Source of the DNA: Clostridia bacterium
GTDB lineage: Bacteria; Bacillota; Clostridia; Oscillospirales; CAG-272
Assembly: GCA_017623975.1 (NCBI GenBank)
Contig: JAGANX010000042.1
Span: 1 to 53,255 of the forward strand
Length of the DNA: 53,255 bases
Reading direction: 5' to 3'
Part shown: positions 14,544 through 22,831 of the stretch, piece by piece
Layout: each line of letters begins with the position of its first letter
Position numbering within the stretch: position 1 is the first letter of the stretch
Notes under the pieces: generated by a model
What the model saw: only the letters and a program-made list of their open reading frames with translations
The model's database searches: none
What the model was told of the DNA's origin: nothing
Position numbers and translations under genes: made by a program

Positions 14544-15638
14544 GTGAAGAATACATTCGGACAAAGCGTTTGCGTGACTCTGTTTGGAGAGAGCCACGGA
14601 GAAGCGGTTGGTGTAGTGATAGACGGTCTTGCCCCGGGTATAGAGGTTGATGCTGAGTTTATAAAAGCACAGCTTTCAAAACGCAGACCAAGTGGAAAAA
14701 CAGACACTCCCCGCGTTGAAAACGATAATTTTCAAATTTTAAGCGGTGTTTTCAACGGAAAAACAACAGGCACGCCTATTGCTATCGTTATACCTAATGA
14801 AAATACAAAAAGCAAGGACTATAATTACGGTCTTGCCCGTCCCTCCCATGCGGATTATACTGCTTATGCAAAATATCACGGATATGAGGACTACCGTGGC
14901 GGAGGACATTTTTCCGGCAGAGTTACCGCAGGGCTTGTGGCAGGCGGTGCTATTGCAATTTCTGCTCTTAAAGGACTTGGCATCAATATCGGAACTCATA
15001 TTTTAAGGTGCGGAAGCATTTGTGACAGAACCTTTGAGGATGTGGAAAAGGATGTTTTAGCTATACAGGGTAAGTCTTTTCCTGTGCTTTCTGCCTGTGA
15101 AGACGGTATGACAGAGGAAATATGCAAGGCAAGAGAAAATAAGGACAGCTTAGGCGGAATTATCCAAACAGCAATTACGGGTGTACCGTCTGGTGTTGGC
15201 GAGCCTTGGTTTGACAGTGTTGAGGGTGTTTTATCCCACGCCCTTTTCTCCCTCGGTGGAATTAAGGGTGTTGAGTTTGGCTTGGGCTTTGGCTTTGCAA
15301 ATGTTACAGGCAGTGTTGCTAATGACAGTTTTGAATATAAAGGCAAAGATGTGGTTACCAAAACAAATAACAATGGCGGAATTAATGGCGGTATTACAAA
15401 CGGTATGCCAATTATATTTAACTGCGCGGTAAAGCCTACCCCCTCTATTGCAAGGGTGCAGGACAGCATTAATTTTATAAAGGAAGAAAATGAACAAATT
15501 GAAATAAAGGGAAGGCACGACCCTGCAATTATAAGAAGGATTTGTGTGGTGGTTGACAGCATATGCGCCTTGACAGTTTGTGACATGCTTGCTCAAAGAT
15601 ACGGTACAGATATATTTTTAAAAGGATTAGGCAAATAA
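14544..15638 (+). CDS. aroC: chorismate synthase
   Basis: A 364-residue FMN-dependent enzyme making chorismate from EPSP. Motifs: FGESHG near the start, KRRPSGKTDTPRVENDNF, RPSHADYTAYAKY, the Arg-rich DYRGGGHFSGRVTAG, and near the C-terminus RHDPAIIRRICVV. Full length. It starts with GTG at 14544, with GAGG nine bases upstream; an ATG start is not available in frame nearby. One base separates it from aroEK, so translation is probably coupled. Confidence 0.97.
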   Translation: MKNTFGQSVCVTLFGESHGEAVGVVIDGLAPGIEVDAEFIKAQLSKRRPSGKTDTPRVENDNFQILSGVFNGKTTGTPIAIVIPNENTKSKDYNYGLARPSHADYTAYAKYHGYEDYRGGGHFSGRVTAGLVAGGAIAISALKGLGINIGTHILRCGSICDRTFEDVEKDVLAIQGKSFPVLSACEDGMTEEICKARENKDSLGGIIQTAITGVPSGVGEPWFDSVEGVLSHALFSLGGIKGVEFGLGFGFANVTGSVANDSFEYKGKDVVTKTNNNGGINGGITNGMPIIFNCAVKPTPSIARVQDSINFIKEENEQIEIKGRHDPAIIRRICVVVDSICALTVCDMLAQRYGTDIFLKGLGK

Positions 15639-15639
15639 A

Positions 15640-16878
15640 ATGAAATACGGTGTAATAGGGGAGAGCTTAAAGCACAGCTTTTCTCCCGAGATACACGCCC
15701 AAATTGGCGATTATCAATACGAAATTAAGGAAATTGAACCGCAAAAGCTTGAAGCCTTTATGGAGGAAAGAGATTTTTGCGGCATAAACGTAACGATTCC
15801 ATATAAGGAAAAGGTTATTCCTATGCTTGACTATGTTGACCCGGCTGCCCTTTCAATAGGTGCGGTTAATACGGTGGTAAACAGGGAAGGCAAGCTTTAC
15901 GGATATAATACGGACTATTCGGGCATGAAAGCATTAGCCCAAAGAATAGGACTTGAAATTAAAGGTAAAAAGGTGCTTGTTGTTGGCACAGGGGGAACGT
16001 CAAAAACCGCTACCCGTGTGTTAAAGGATATGGGGGCAAGAGAGATAATCTATGTTTCCAATATTGAAGTAAATGGCGCTTTTACCTACGAGGAGGTGTA
16101 TGCATACCACACAGATTGTGAGATTATTTTTAATACCTCACCTGTGGGCATGTATCCTAAGAACGACGGTATTCCTCTTAACCTTGAAAGCTTTGAAAAG
16201 TTAGAGGGTGTTTTGGATGTTGTTTATAACCCAATCAGAACAAACCTTGTACAAAGGGCACACGAGCTTGGTAAAAAAGCCCAGGGCGGACTTTATATGC
16301 TTGGGGCGCAGGCGGTGTATGCAAGCAACCATTTTTTCGGGGGGAGTGTAGATAATTCCCTGTTTGAAAGAGTATATAAGGCTGTTTTGTCAGGCAAGGA
16401 CAACATTACCTTAATAGGTATGCCAAGCTGCGGTAAAACAACTGTTGGCAAGCTTCTTAGCGAAATGACGGGCAAGAACTTTGTAGATACAGATGCTTTA
16501 ATTACAGAAAAAATCGGAATGAGCATTCCCGAGTATTTTGAAAAATACGGTGAGGCAGCCTTCCGTACAGTTGAGTGTGATGTTATAAAGGAAGTAAGCG
16601 CAAAAAATAACCAAATTATTGCAACAGGCGGCGGCGCTGTTTTAAACCGTGATAATGTAAGACGGTTAAAGCAAAACGGTCTTGTGTATTTCCTTGACAG
16701 GTCCCTTGACCTATTGTGCCCAACCTCTGACCGTCCTTTGTCAAGCAACAGGGAAGCGATAGAAAAAAGGTATAAGGAAAGATACGGAATTTATTGCTCC
16801 TCTTGCGATGTCCTCATAAACGGAGATTTAAGCGTAGAGGAAGTAGCAAAGGAAGTATTAAAGGAATATAACAATTAA
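15640..16878 (+). CDS. fused shikimate dehydrogenase / shikimate kinase
   Basis: A 412-residue AroE-AroK fusion covering two consecutive steps, 3-dehydroshikimate to shikimate to shikimate-3-phosphate. Residues 1 to about 250 are AroE: SLKHSFSPEIH, catalytic Lys in NVTIPYKEKV, GYNTDYSGM, nucleotide loop GTGGTSKTA, and the late QG..YMLGAQA motif. Residues about 255-412 are shikimate kinase: Walker A GMPSCGKTT, the D-x-D pair in FVDTDALI, Arg in FRTVE, GGGAV, and SDRPL lid. No stop or frameshift lies between them. In the AroE half the usual NADP-contacting NRT is replaced by NIE, which may change cofactor preference. Middle of the aro operon. Confidence 0.95.
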   Translation: MKYGVIGESLKHSFSPEIHAQIGDYQYEIKEIEPQKLEAFMEERDFCGINVTIPYKEKVIPMLDYVDPAALSIGAVNTVVNREGKLYGYNTDYSGMKALAQRIGLEIKGKKVLVVGTGGTSKTATRVLKDMGAREIIYVSNIEVNGAFTYEEVYAYHTDCEIIFNTSPVGMYPKNDGIPLNLESFEKLEGVLDVVYNPIRTNLVQRAHELGKKAQGGLYMLGAQAVYASNHFFGGSVDNSLFERVYKAVLSGKDNITLIGMPSCGKTTVGKLLSEMTGKNFVDTDALITEKIGMSIPEYFEKYGEAAFRTVECDVIKEVSAKNNQIIATGGGAVLNRDNVRRLKQNGLVYFLDRSLDLLCPTSDRPLSSNREAIEKRYKERYGIYCSSCDVLINGDLSVEEVAKEVLKEYNN

Positions 16879-16891
16879 AGGAACATAATAA

Positions 16892-17326
16892 ATGAAGGTT
16901 TTGATTTTAAACGGACCAAATATTAATTTTTTAGGCATAAGAGAGCCGGAAATTTACGGTAAAACTACATATGAAGATATGCTTAAAATCATTGGCGAAT
17001 ATGCTGACAAGCAGGAGATAGAGGTTAGCTTTTATCAATCTAACCACGAGGGAGATTTGGTGGACGCTATCCAACGGGCATACTTTGACAAAATTGACGG
17101 TATTGTAATAAATCCCGCTGCATACACCCATACAAGCATTGCTATTCTTGACGCATTAAAGGCAGTTGGAATTGTAACGGTGGAGGTGCATTTGTCCGCT
17201 GTTGAAAAAAGAGAGGATTTTAGGCAAATAAGCTATGTTAGTAAATACGCATCAAAGACCATAACGGGTCAGGGTGTAAACGGATATTTAATGGCTCTTG
17301 ATTATTTGAAGGAAAGCAAAAAATGA
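16892..17326 (+). CDS. aroQ: type II 3-dehydroquinate dehydratase
   Basis: A 144-residue type II dehydroquinase (dodecamer in known members) dehydrating 3-dehydroquinate. Motifs: LNGPNINFLGIREPEIYG with the catalytic Tyr, YQSNHEGDLVD, INPAAYTHTS, EVHLSAVEKREDFR with catalytic His and Arg, and GQGVNGY. Typical length. Thirteen bases after aroEK and overlapping aroA by 4 bp (ATGA), so the two are probably co-translated. Confidence 0.97.
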   Translation: MKVLILNGPNINFLGIREPEIYGKTTYEDMLKIIGEYADKQEIEVSFYQSNHEGDLVDAIQRAYFDKIDGIVINPAAYTHTSIAILDALKAVGIVTVEVHLSAVEKREDFRQISYVSKYASKTITGQGVNGYLMALDYLKESKK

Positions 17327-18519
17327 AATTAAAAATCGAAAAAGGCGTAGCAGAAGGGACGGTACAAGCCCCACCTTCAAAAAGTTATGCGCACAGGCTT
17401 TTGATATGCGGCGCTTTGGCAGAGGGAAAGAGCCAAATTGACGGTGTTTCAAGCAGTGTTGATATGGAAGCAACCCTTGAATGCATAAATGCGCTCGGCG
17501 TTGATTTTCAAAAAAACGGGGACACTGTGTGGATAAATGGCGGTATTAAAGAAGGAAAACGCATATTTAATTGCCACGAAAGCGGAAGTACCCTTAGGTT
17601 TTTTATCCCTATTTCTCTTTTAACAGGAGATGAGTGTACATTTGTAGGGACAGAACGGCTAATGTCACGAGGGATAGAAATCTATGAGGACATATTCAAA
17701 AAGCAAAATATTTTTTGTGCAAAGGAAGCAGGTAAAATAACCTTGAAGGGTAAGCTAAAACCTGATGTTTTCACAATGCGCGGAGATATTAGAAGTCAAT
17801 TTATAAGCGGACTTTTGTTCGTGTTGCCCTTACTAAACGGGGACAGTGTAATTAATATTACAACAGAGCTTGAAAGTGCAGCTTATATCGATATTACTAT
17901 TGAATGCTTAAAGCTTTTTGGAGTGGAAATTGAAAAGGGCAACAGCTCCTTTTATATAAAAGGAAACCAAAAATATAAGCCCTGCCATCAAGTAACACAG
18001 GGGGACTATTCTAATTCTGCTTTTTTGGACGCTTTTAATGTTTTAGGCGGGGGAGTGTCCGTTTTAGGGCTTTGTGATGAGTCCTTACAGGGTGACAAAA
18101 TCTACCGCGAATACTTTAAAAGGCTTGATGCGTGTACACCCACACTTGATATATCAAACTGCCCTGATTTAGGCCCTGTACTCTTTGCATTGGCGGCTAC
18201 TAAAAACGGAGCTGTCTTTACAGGGACAAAGCGTTTGAAGATTAAGGAAAGCGACAGGGGAGAGGCTATGAAGCAGGAGCTTCAAAAATTTGGTGTCCCG
18301 GTGGAGATATACGAAAACTCCATTGTAGTACACAAGGGGGCTAAGGCACCTGTATGTGAGCTGTACGGTCACAACGACCACAGAATTGTTATGGCACTTT
18401 CCGTTATCCTTACTTTATTTGGTGGGGTGATTGACGGGAGCGAGGCGGTTAGCAAAAGCTACCCTGACTTTTTTGAGAAATTGGCACAATTGGGAATTGC
18501 GAGTGAAGAAATAAAATGA
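17323..18519 (+). CDS. aroA: EPSP synthase
   Basis: A 398-residue 3-phosphoshikimate 1-carboxyvinyltransferase: shikimate-3-phosphate plus PEP to EPSP. Motifs: APPSKSYAHR, the PEP/glyphosate loop as ESGSTLRFFIPI, GDIRSQFISGLL, and KESDRGEAM, HNDHRIVMAL. Somewhat shorter than E. coli AroA (427). In the glyphosate loop the Pro that follows the conserved Arg in class I enzymes is Phe here, a change that may alter inhibitor sensitivity (inference). Overlaps aroQ and tyrA by 4 bp each. Confidence 0.96.
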   Translation: MKLKIEKGVAEGTVQAPPSKSYAHRLLICGALAEGKSQIDGVSSSVDMEATLECINALGVDFQKNGDTVWINGGIKEGKRIFNCHESGSTLRFFIPISLLTGDECTFVGTERLMSRGIEIYEDIFKKQNIFCAKEAGKITLKGKLKPDVFTMRGDIRSQFISGLLFVLPLLNGDSVINITTELESAAYIDITIECLKLFGVEIEKGNSSFYIKGNQKYKPCHQVTQGDYSNSAFLDAFNVLGGGVSVLGLCDESLQGDKIYREYFKRLDACTPTLDISNCPDLGPVLFALAATKNGAVFTGTKRLKIKESDRGEAMKQELQKFGVPVEIYENSIVVHKGAKAPVCELYGHNDHRIVMALSVILTLFGGVIDGSEAVSKSYPDFFEKLAQLGIASEEIK

Positions 18520-19373
18520 AGATAATAAATGATGTAAAATTTTTAATAGTAGGTCTTGGACTTATAGGCGGCTCTTATGCCCAAGCCCTAACCGATTTAG
18601 GCTACGAGGTTGGCGCTATTACGAGAAGCCAAAGGTCAATTGACTATGCAATGGAAAAGGGAATTATCAAAAGCGGTACTACCCAGGTAACAAAGGAGTA
18701 TGTAGAAAAATTTGATATTGTGGTTTTTGCCCTTTATCCAAAGGTGTTTGTAGAGTGGCTTGAAAAATATCAAGGCTACTTTAAATCAGGTGCTCTTTTA
18801 ACAGACGTAACGGGTGTAAAGGGCCCTATTGTATATAAGATACAGGATATGCTGCGTGATGACGTTGAGTTTGTTGGCGCGCATCCTATGGCAGGACGTG
18901 AGGTTTATGGTGTTGAAAATGCCGATAAAACTATTTTTAGAAACGCAAACTACATCGTAACCCCCACAAGCAAAAACACAAAGGAGGGAATTGAGGCGTG
19001 CAAGAGCCTTGGCAAGCTTTTAGGCTTTAAAACCATTGCTGAGCTATCCCCCGAGGAGCACGATGAGATGATAGGCTTTTTGTCCCAGCTTACACACTGT
19101 ATCGCAGTGTCACTTATGACCTGTAAGGAGTCTGAAAAGCTGGTTGACTATACAGGCGACTCATTCAGAGACTTAACGCGTATTGCAAAAATTAACGAGG
19201 ATATGTGGTGCGAGCTGTTCTTGATGAACAAAACGGAGCTACTCTCCCAAATGGACTTGTTTATAGACAAATTCAAAGAGCTAAAAAGCTCTATTGAAAA
19301 TTCGGATACAGAAAAAATTAAATCAATAATGAGAACCTCTACAAAGCGTAGAATGTTCTTTGATAAAAAATAG
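18516..19373 (+). CDS. tyrA: prephenate dehydrogenase
   Basis: A 285-residue NAD(P)-dependent TyrA converting prephenate to 4-hydroxyphenylpyruvate. Rossmann motif GLGLIGGSYAQAL near the start, DVTGVKGP, catalytic GAHPMAGRE with His, and SQLTHCIAVSL in the helical half. No ACT or chorismate-mutase domain is attached, so allosteric control by tyrosine through ACT is not expected. Four-base overlap with aroA; 30 bp before aroF. Confidence 0.95.
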   Translation: MKIINDVKFLIVGLGLIGGSYAQALTDLGYEVGAITRSQRSIDYAMEKGIIKSGTTQVTKEYVEKFDIVVFALYPKVFVEWLEKYQGYFKSGALLTDVTGVKGPIVYKIQDMLRDDVEFVGAHPMAGREVYGVENADKTIFRNANYIVTPTSKNTKEGIEACKSLGKLLGFKTIAELSPEEHDEMIGFLSQLTHCIAVSLMTCKESEKLVDYTGDSFRDLTRIAKINEDMWCELFLMNKTELLSQMDLFIDKFKELKSSIENSDTEKIKSIMRTSTKRRMFFDKK

Positions 19374-19403
19374 CAAAGAGTTAAAAAGAAAGGCAAAGAC
19401 ATT

Positions 19404-20435
19404 ATGAACATGGAATTCAAAAGAAAATTACCAATACCTATGGAGATTAAGGAGATGTACCCTCTCTCCGAGGCGAATGCGAAAATAAAGGAAGAAAACG
19501 ACAAAGAGATTGCAAAGGTATTTACAGGGGAAAGTGACAAGCTTGCCCTTGTTATCGGTCCTTGCTCCGCTGACAGAGAGGATGCGGTGCTTGATTACAT
19601 TTCAAGACTTAGAAAGGTACAAGAAAAGGTTAAGGACAAAATAGTTATCATTCCAAGAATATACACAAACAAGCCAAGAACAACAGGTGACGGATATAAG
19701 GGTATGCTCCACCAGCCTAACCCTAACGAAAATCCAGATATGTTAAAGGGTCTTATTGCAATTCGTAAGCTCCACATGAAAGCAATTGAGGAAACAGGCT
19801 TTTCCTGCGCTGACGAAATGCTTTACCCATACAATTACAGATACTTAAATGATATTCTTTCCTATGTTGCAATCGGTGCCCGTTCCGTTGAAAACCAAGA
19901 GCATCGCCTAACAGCCAGCGGTCTTGACATTCCTGTTGGTATGAAAAATCCAACAGGGGGTGATATTTCAGTTATGATGAACTCTATAACCGCAGGTCAG
20001 CACCCCCACACATTTATTTACCGTGGCTGGGAGGTAGAGTCCAAGGGTAACCCACTTACCCACGCTATCCTTCGCGGATATGTAAACAAGCACGGTCAGT
20101 CCTTGCCAAACTACCACTATGAGGATTTGATGGGACTTTGCGAAACATATGCAAAGACAAACCTTGTAAACCCGGGCGTTATAGTTGACACTAACCACGC
20201 AAATTCAGGTAAAAAATGGGCAGAGCAGGTAAGAATTGCAAAAGAGGTTTTGCACTCCACACGCCACAATGAAGATGTTAAAAAGCTGGTTAAGGGCTTT
20301 ATGATTGAGTCCTACATTGAGGACGGAGCACAAAAGCCTGACGGCTGCGTTTACGGAAAATCAATCACCGACCCTTGCCTCGGCTGGGAAAAGACAGAAA
20401 GACTTATCCTTGATATTGCAGATTTGAGAAAATAA
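19404..20435 (+). CDS. aroF: 3-deoxy-7-phosphoheptulonate (DAHP) synthase, AroG/AroF/AroH type
   Basis: A 343-residue class I-alpha DAHP synthase, the committed step joining PEP and erythrose-4-phosphate. Motifs: VIGPCSADRED, PRTTGDGYKGMLHQPNPNENPD, GARSVENQEHR, PTGGDISVMMNSI, RGW, VDTNHANSGK, and ESYIEDGAQ. Full length without a fused chorismate mutase. The N-terminal ~40 residues, which carry the feedback site in E. coli homologues, are present, so regulation by an aromatic amino acid is plausible. ATG at 19404 with AAAGG ten bases upstream; a second ATG lies two codons in. Last gene of the operon. The symbol is a family name; which isoenzyme it matches is not decided. Confidence 0.93.
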   Translation: MNMEFKRKLPIPMEIKEMYPLSEANAKIKEENDKEIAKVFTGESDKLALVIGPCSADREDAVLDYISRLRKVQEKVKDKIVIIPRIYTNKPRTTGDGYKGMLHQPNPNENPDMLKGLIAIRKLHMKAIEETGFSCADEMLYPYNYRYLNDILSYVAIGARSVENQEHRLTASGLDIPVGMKNPTGGDISVMMNSITAGQHPHTFIYRGWEVESKGNPLTHAILRGYVNKHGQSLPNYHYEDLMGLCETYAKTNLVNPGVIVDTNHANSGKKWAEQVRIAKEVLHSTRHNEDVKKLVKGFMIESYIEDGAQKPDGCVYGKSITDPCLGWEKTERLILDIADLRK

Positions 20436-20467
20436 AACTAAAAAGACTTGTTGCATTAAGAAAATTT

Positions 20468-20516
20468 TTCATATGAAATATGCCTTCTCCAACGGAGAGG
20501 GCATATTTCATATGAA
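20468..20516. repeat. 49-bp palindrome, possible terminator of the aro operon
   Basis: Arms of 23 nt with one mismatch around a 3-nt AAC loop, centre GCCTTCTCC/GGAGAGGGC. No T-run follows, so it is not a classical terminator. A shorter relative with the same core occurs at 37376-37401. Probably a small mobile palindrome that may still end transcripts. Confidence 0.75.
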
Positions 20517-20540
20517 TTAGCTTGAATGGAAATGAGCCTA

Positions 20541-20603
20541 TTGACAAATGAAATAGCGTGTGATATAATACAGTTGGTGCAGATAATACAGATAATACAG
20601 AAT
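20541..20603 (+). promoter_or_regulatory. promoter and putative GntR operator repeats
   Basis: TTGACA (20541-20546), 17 bp, TATAAT (20564-20569). From the -10 box onward ATAATACAG occurs three times (20565-20573, 20583-20591, 20592-20600) at 18- and 9-bp steps, across the expected transcription start. This is a likely autoregulatory site. Confidence 0.75.
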
Positions 20604-20614
20604 GGAGTGAGAAA

Positions 20615-20971
20615 ATGCTTGAATTACTTGGAAAGCAAGACGTGTATATTGAAGTTGCAGAAAAGTATAAGCAGTATATATTATGTGGGATATATAATGC
20701 AGGCGACAGACTGCCCTCGGTAAGAACGGTGGGTGCGGAGTTAGGGGTAAACCCAAATACTGTTGCTAAGGCATATTCTCTTTTGGAGAAAGAGGGATAT
20801 ATTAAGGCTTTGCCGAAAAAAGGTGCATACGTAATATATGAACCGAAGAACGATGAGCAAAAAATGAAAAAATACCAAGCAAAAGCGGTGCTTGAAGATT
20901 TAAAGAAGCAAGGTATATCTTACGCGGAGCTGGCAGAACTAATAAAGGAGGTTTGGGACGAAAATGATTAA
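20615..20971 (+). CDS. GntR-family regulator, YtrA subgroup
   Basis: A 118-residue transcription factor: winged helix with the GntR signature (GDRLPSVRTVGAELGVNPNTVAKAY) and a short C-terminal helix of about 40 residues, the YtrA type that lacks a ligand domain and dimerises through helices. ATG at 20615 has GGAG seven bases upstream. It overlaps the downstream ABC ATPase by 8 bp. In this arrangement YtrA proteins repress their own ABC transporter operon, and the ATAATACAG repeats over the promoter are the likely target. Confidence 0.92.
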   Translation: MLELLGKQDVYIEVAEKYKQYILCGIYNAGDRLPSVRTVGAELGVNPNTVAKAYSLLEKEGYIKALPKKGAYVIYEPKNDEQKMKKYQAKAVLEDLKKQGISYAELAELIKEVWDEND

Positions 20972-21842
20972 AATTGAAAATTTGAGTTATTCTTTTGGGA
21001 ATTATCAAGCCTTGGACGGAGTAAGCTTGACTCTTGACAGCGGTACAATTACAGGGCTTGTGGGTGTAAACGGAGCAGGAAAATCAACGCTTTTGCGTTT
21101 AATGGCAGGAGTTTACAAGGCGGACGTTGGGTTTGTTACATATGACGGAGAAAATGTAAATGATGAAAACACAAGAAAAGACATATTTTTCTTGCCTGAT
21201 GAGCCGTACTATACTCACCAAGATACAATGAAAAGCATAATTAGTATGTATAAGCATTTTTATCCCACGCTTGACCTTAACACCTATTTTCGTTTAGTCA
21301 AGGAATTGAACATTGATGAGTGTAAGCCCTTGCGCGCTTGCTCAAAGGGCATGAGAAGGCAAATATATATTGCCTTGGCAATTTCAATAAGACCAAAATA
21401 TTTGTTGCTTGATGAGGCATTTGACGGGTTAGACCCTGCCACAAGGGACAAGGTTAAGAATGAATTAATTAATATGGTTGAGAAAGATGACACCACTATC
21501 ATAATTGCCAGCCATTCCTTGCGGGAAATTGAGGACTTTTGTGACAAATATGCGATTGTTGACGGAAAAAGTGTGAAAAGCAGTGGGGACATTTCAAGCA
21601 TTACAGAGGAATGCTGCAAGTTTATGCTTGCGTTTAAAGAGGAAGCTTCAAAGGAACTGTTTGTAAATTTACCGGTTGTGAATATAAATGTAAACGGTAA
21701 ATTTGTAACCGCTGTTTTCAAGGGGGAAGGTAGGAAAATAAAGGAGAGACTTATAGAGCTTTCCCCTGTCGTTTTAGAAGAACAGCCCTTTGATTTTGAA
21801 GAAGCTTTTATATGCGAGGTGAAAAAGGATGACAAGCTTTAA
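20964..21842 (+). CDS. ABC transporter ATP-binding protein
   Basis: A 292-residue ATPase. Walker A GVNGAGKST, Q-loop region, signature degenerate as CSKGMRRQ instead of LSGGQ, Walker B YLLLDEAFDGLD, and the switch His in IIIASHSL. A C-terminal extension of about 80 residues follows the ATPase domain. Overlaps the regulator upstream and the permease downstream (14 bp). The set of YtrA-type regulator, ATPase and single permease resembles cell-envelope stress or antimicrobial-peptide export systems; the substrate is unknown. Confidence 0.92.
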   Translation: MIKIENLSYSFGNYQALDGVSLTLDSGTITGLVGVNGAGKSTLLRLMAGVYKADVGFVTYDGENVNDENTRKDIFFLPDEPYYTHQDTMKSIISMYKHFYPTLDLNTYFRLVKELNIDECKPLRACSKGMRRQIYIALAISIRPKYLLLDEAFDGLDPATRDKVKNELINMVEKDDTTIIIASHSLREIEDFCDKYAIVDGKSVKSSGDISSITEECCKFMLAFKEEASKELFVNLPVVNINVNGKFVTAVFKGEGRKIKERLIELSPVVLEEQPFDFEEAFICEVKKDDKL

Positions 21843-22773
21843 AGCCTATTTTAACTATATATTTAAGCGTTCAAGCTTGCGATTGCTTGTTACTTTGGCA
21901 ATTGCAGTAACTGTAACAATGTGGGAAGCCTTGCTCGCAAAAGAGGATTCAAATATGCAAACTGTATCTATTATTTTGCGCTTGCTCTGTACTGTTGTGC
22001 CACCACTTGAACTTTGCACTTTCAAAAACAGAAGAAATGCAGATATACTTTTTTCCTTACCTGTCAGCCGTAAAAAACAAGCATTGGCTCATTATTTGAA
22101 CGGCTTAATACAGGTGATTGTTACATATGCTTGTTGCTTTGCCGCTGTAACGATTTATTACTCGCTGGCTTTGAAAAAAGAGAATTTACAGTATTATTTT
22201 GTGTACTTCCTTCTTTCCTTGATTTTAAGCACATTTATATATTCTGTGCTAATGTTCGCATTTAATCAAGCAAACACCGTTATTGATGGTATAATATTTG
22301 AATTGCTTGTAGGGTTTGGCGGTATATGGGTAATGGCGTTTGTTAGTGTATTGTTTGATTTGAAATGGAAACTTATATACTGCTCCTTGTATGCTCCTTT
22401 GGGAGCTGACGGACTTTTCCAAATAGTAAAGGACAATTCCTTTATTATGGCTACGGGCGGAGTATGGCTTTGCGTAGCTTGGTCAATTATAGGCGTTGCC
22501 TGCTTGGTAGGGTATTTTATAACATTTGACAGGATGCGGGCTGAGAAAATCGGCGGAATATCAGACTCGGTTTTTGGCTATAAGACCTTAATACCCATTT
22601 GGGCATATACTCTTTTGGCAACGCTTGGCGGTTTATTGTGCGTATTCATTTATATATGTATGCTTGTAGGATATATTATTTTCCGAAGGGGCTTTAAGCT
22701 TACAAAGAATGATTATCTTACAATGCTATGCAGCTTGCCGTTTCTTGTGCTTGGGTTTGTTTGGATGTATTAA
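21829..22773 (+). CDS. ABC transporter permease
   Basis: A 314-residue integral membrane protein with about seven hydrophobic helices, mostly in two blocks with short polar loops; a long Lys/Arg-flanked segment (KNRRNADILFSLPVSRKKQALAHYLNG) after the second helix is typical of ABC-2-like permeases, in which the L-P-V-S-R motif is common. AGGTG eight bases before the ATG, inside the ATPase gene. Partner of the ATPase just upstream. No closer family assigned. Confidence 0.85.
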   Translation: MTSFKAYFNYIFKRSSLRLLVTLAIAVTVTMWEALLAKEDSNMQTVSIILRLLCTVVPPLELCTFKNRRNADILFSLPVSRKKQALAHYLNGLIQVIVTYACCFAAVTIYYSLALKKENLQYYFVYFLLSLILSTFIYSVLMFAFNQANTVIDGIIFELLVGFGGIWVMAFVSVLFDLKWKLIYCSLYAPLGADGLFQIVKDNSFIMATGGVWLCVAWSIIGVACLVGYFITFDRMRAEKIGGISDSVFGYKTLIPIWAYTLLATLGGLLCVFIYICMLVGYIIFRRGFKLTKNDYLTMLCSLPFLVLGFVWMY

Positions 22774-22778
22774 TAAAT

Positions 22779-22814
22779 AAAAGGGATACCGGTTGTTAAA
22801 CAGGTATCCCTTTT
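22779..22814. terminator. bidirectional intrinsic terminator
   Basis: AAAAGGGATACC and its perfect complement GGTATCCCTTTT around a 12-nt loop, between the convergent ABC permease and antiporter genes. Confidence 0.88.
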
Positions 22815-22831
22815 CTATGTATTTTGTGATA

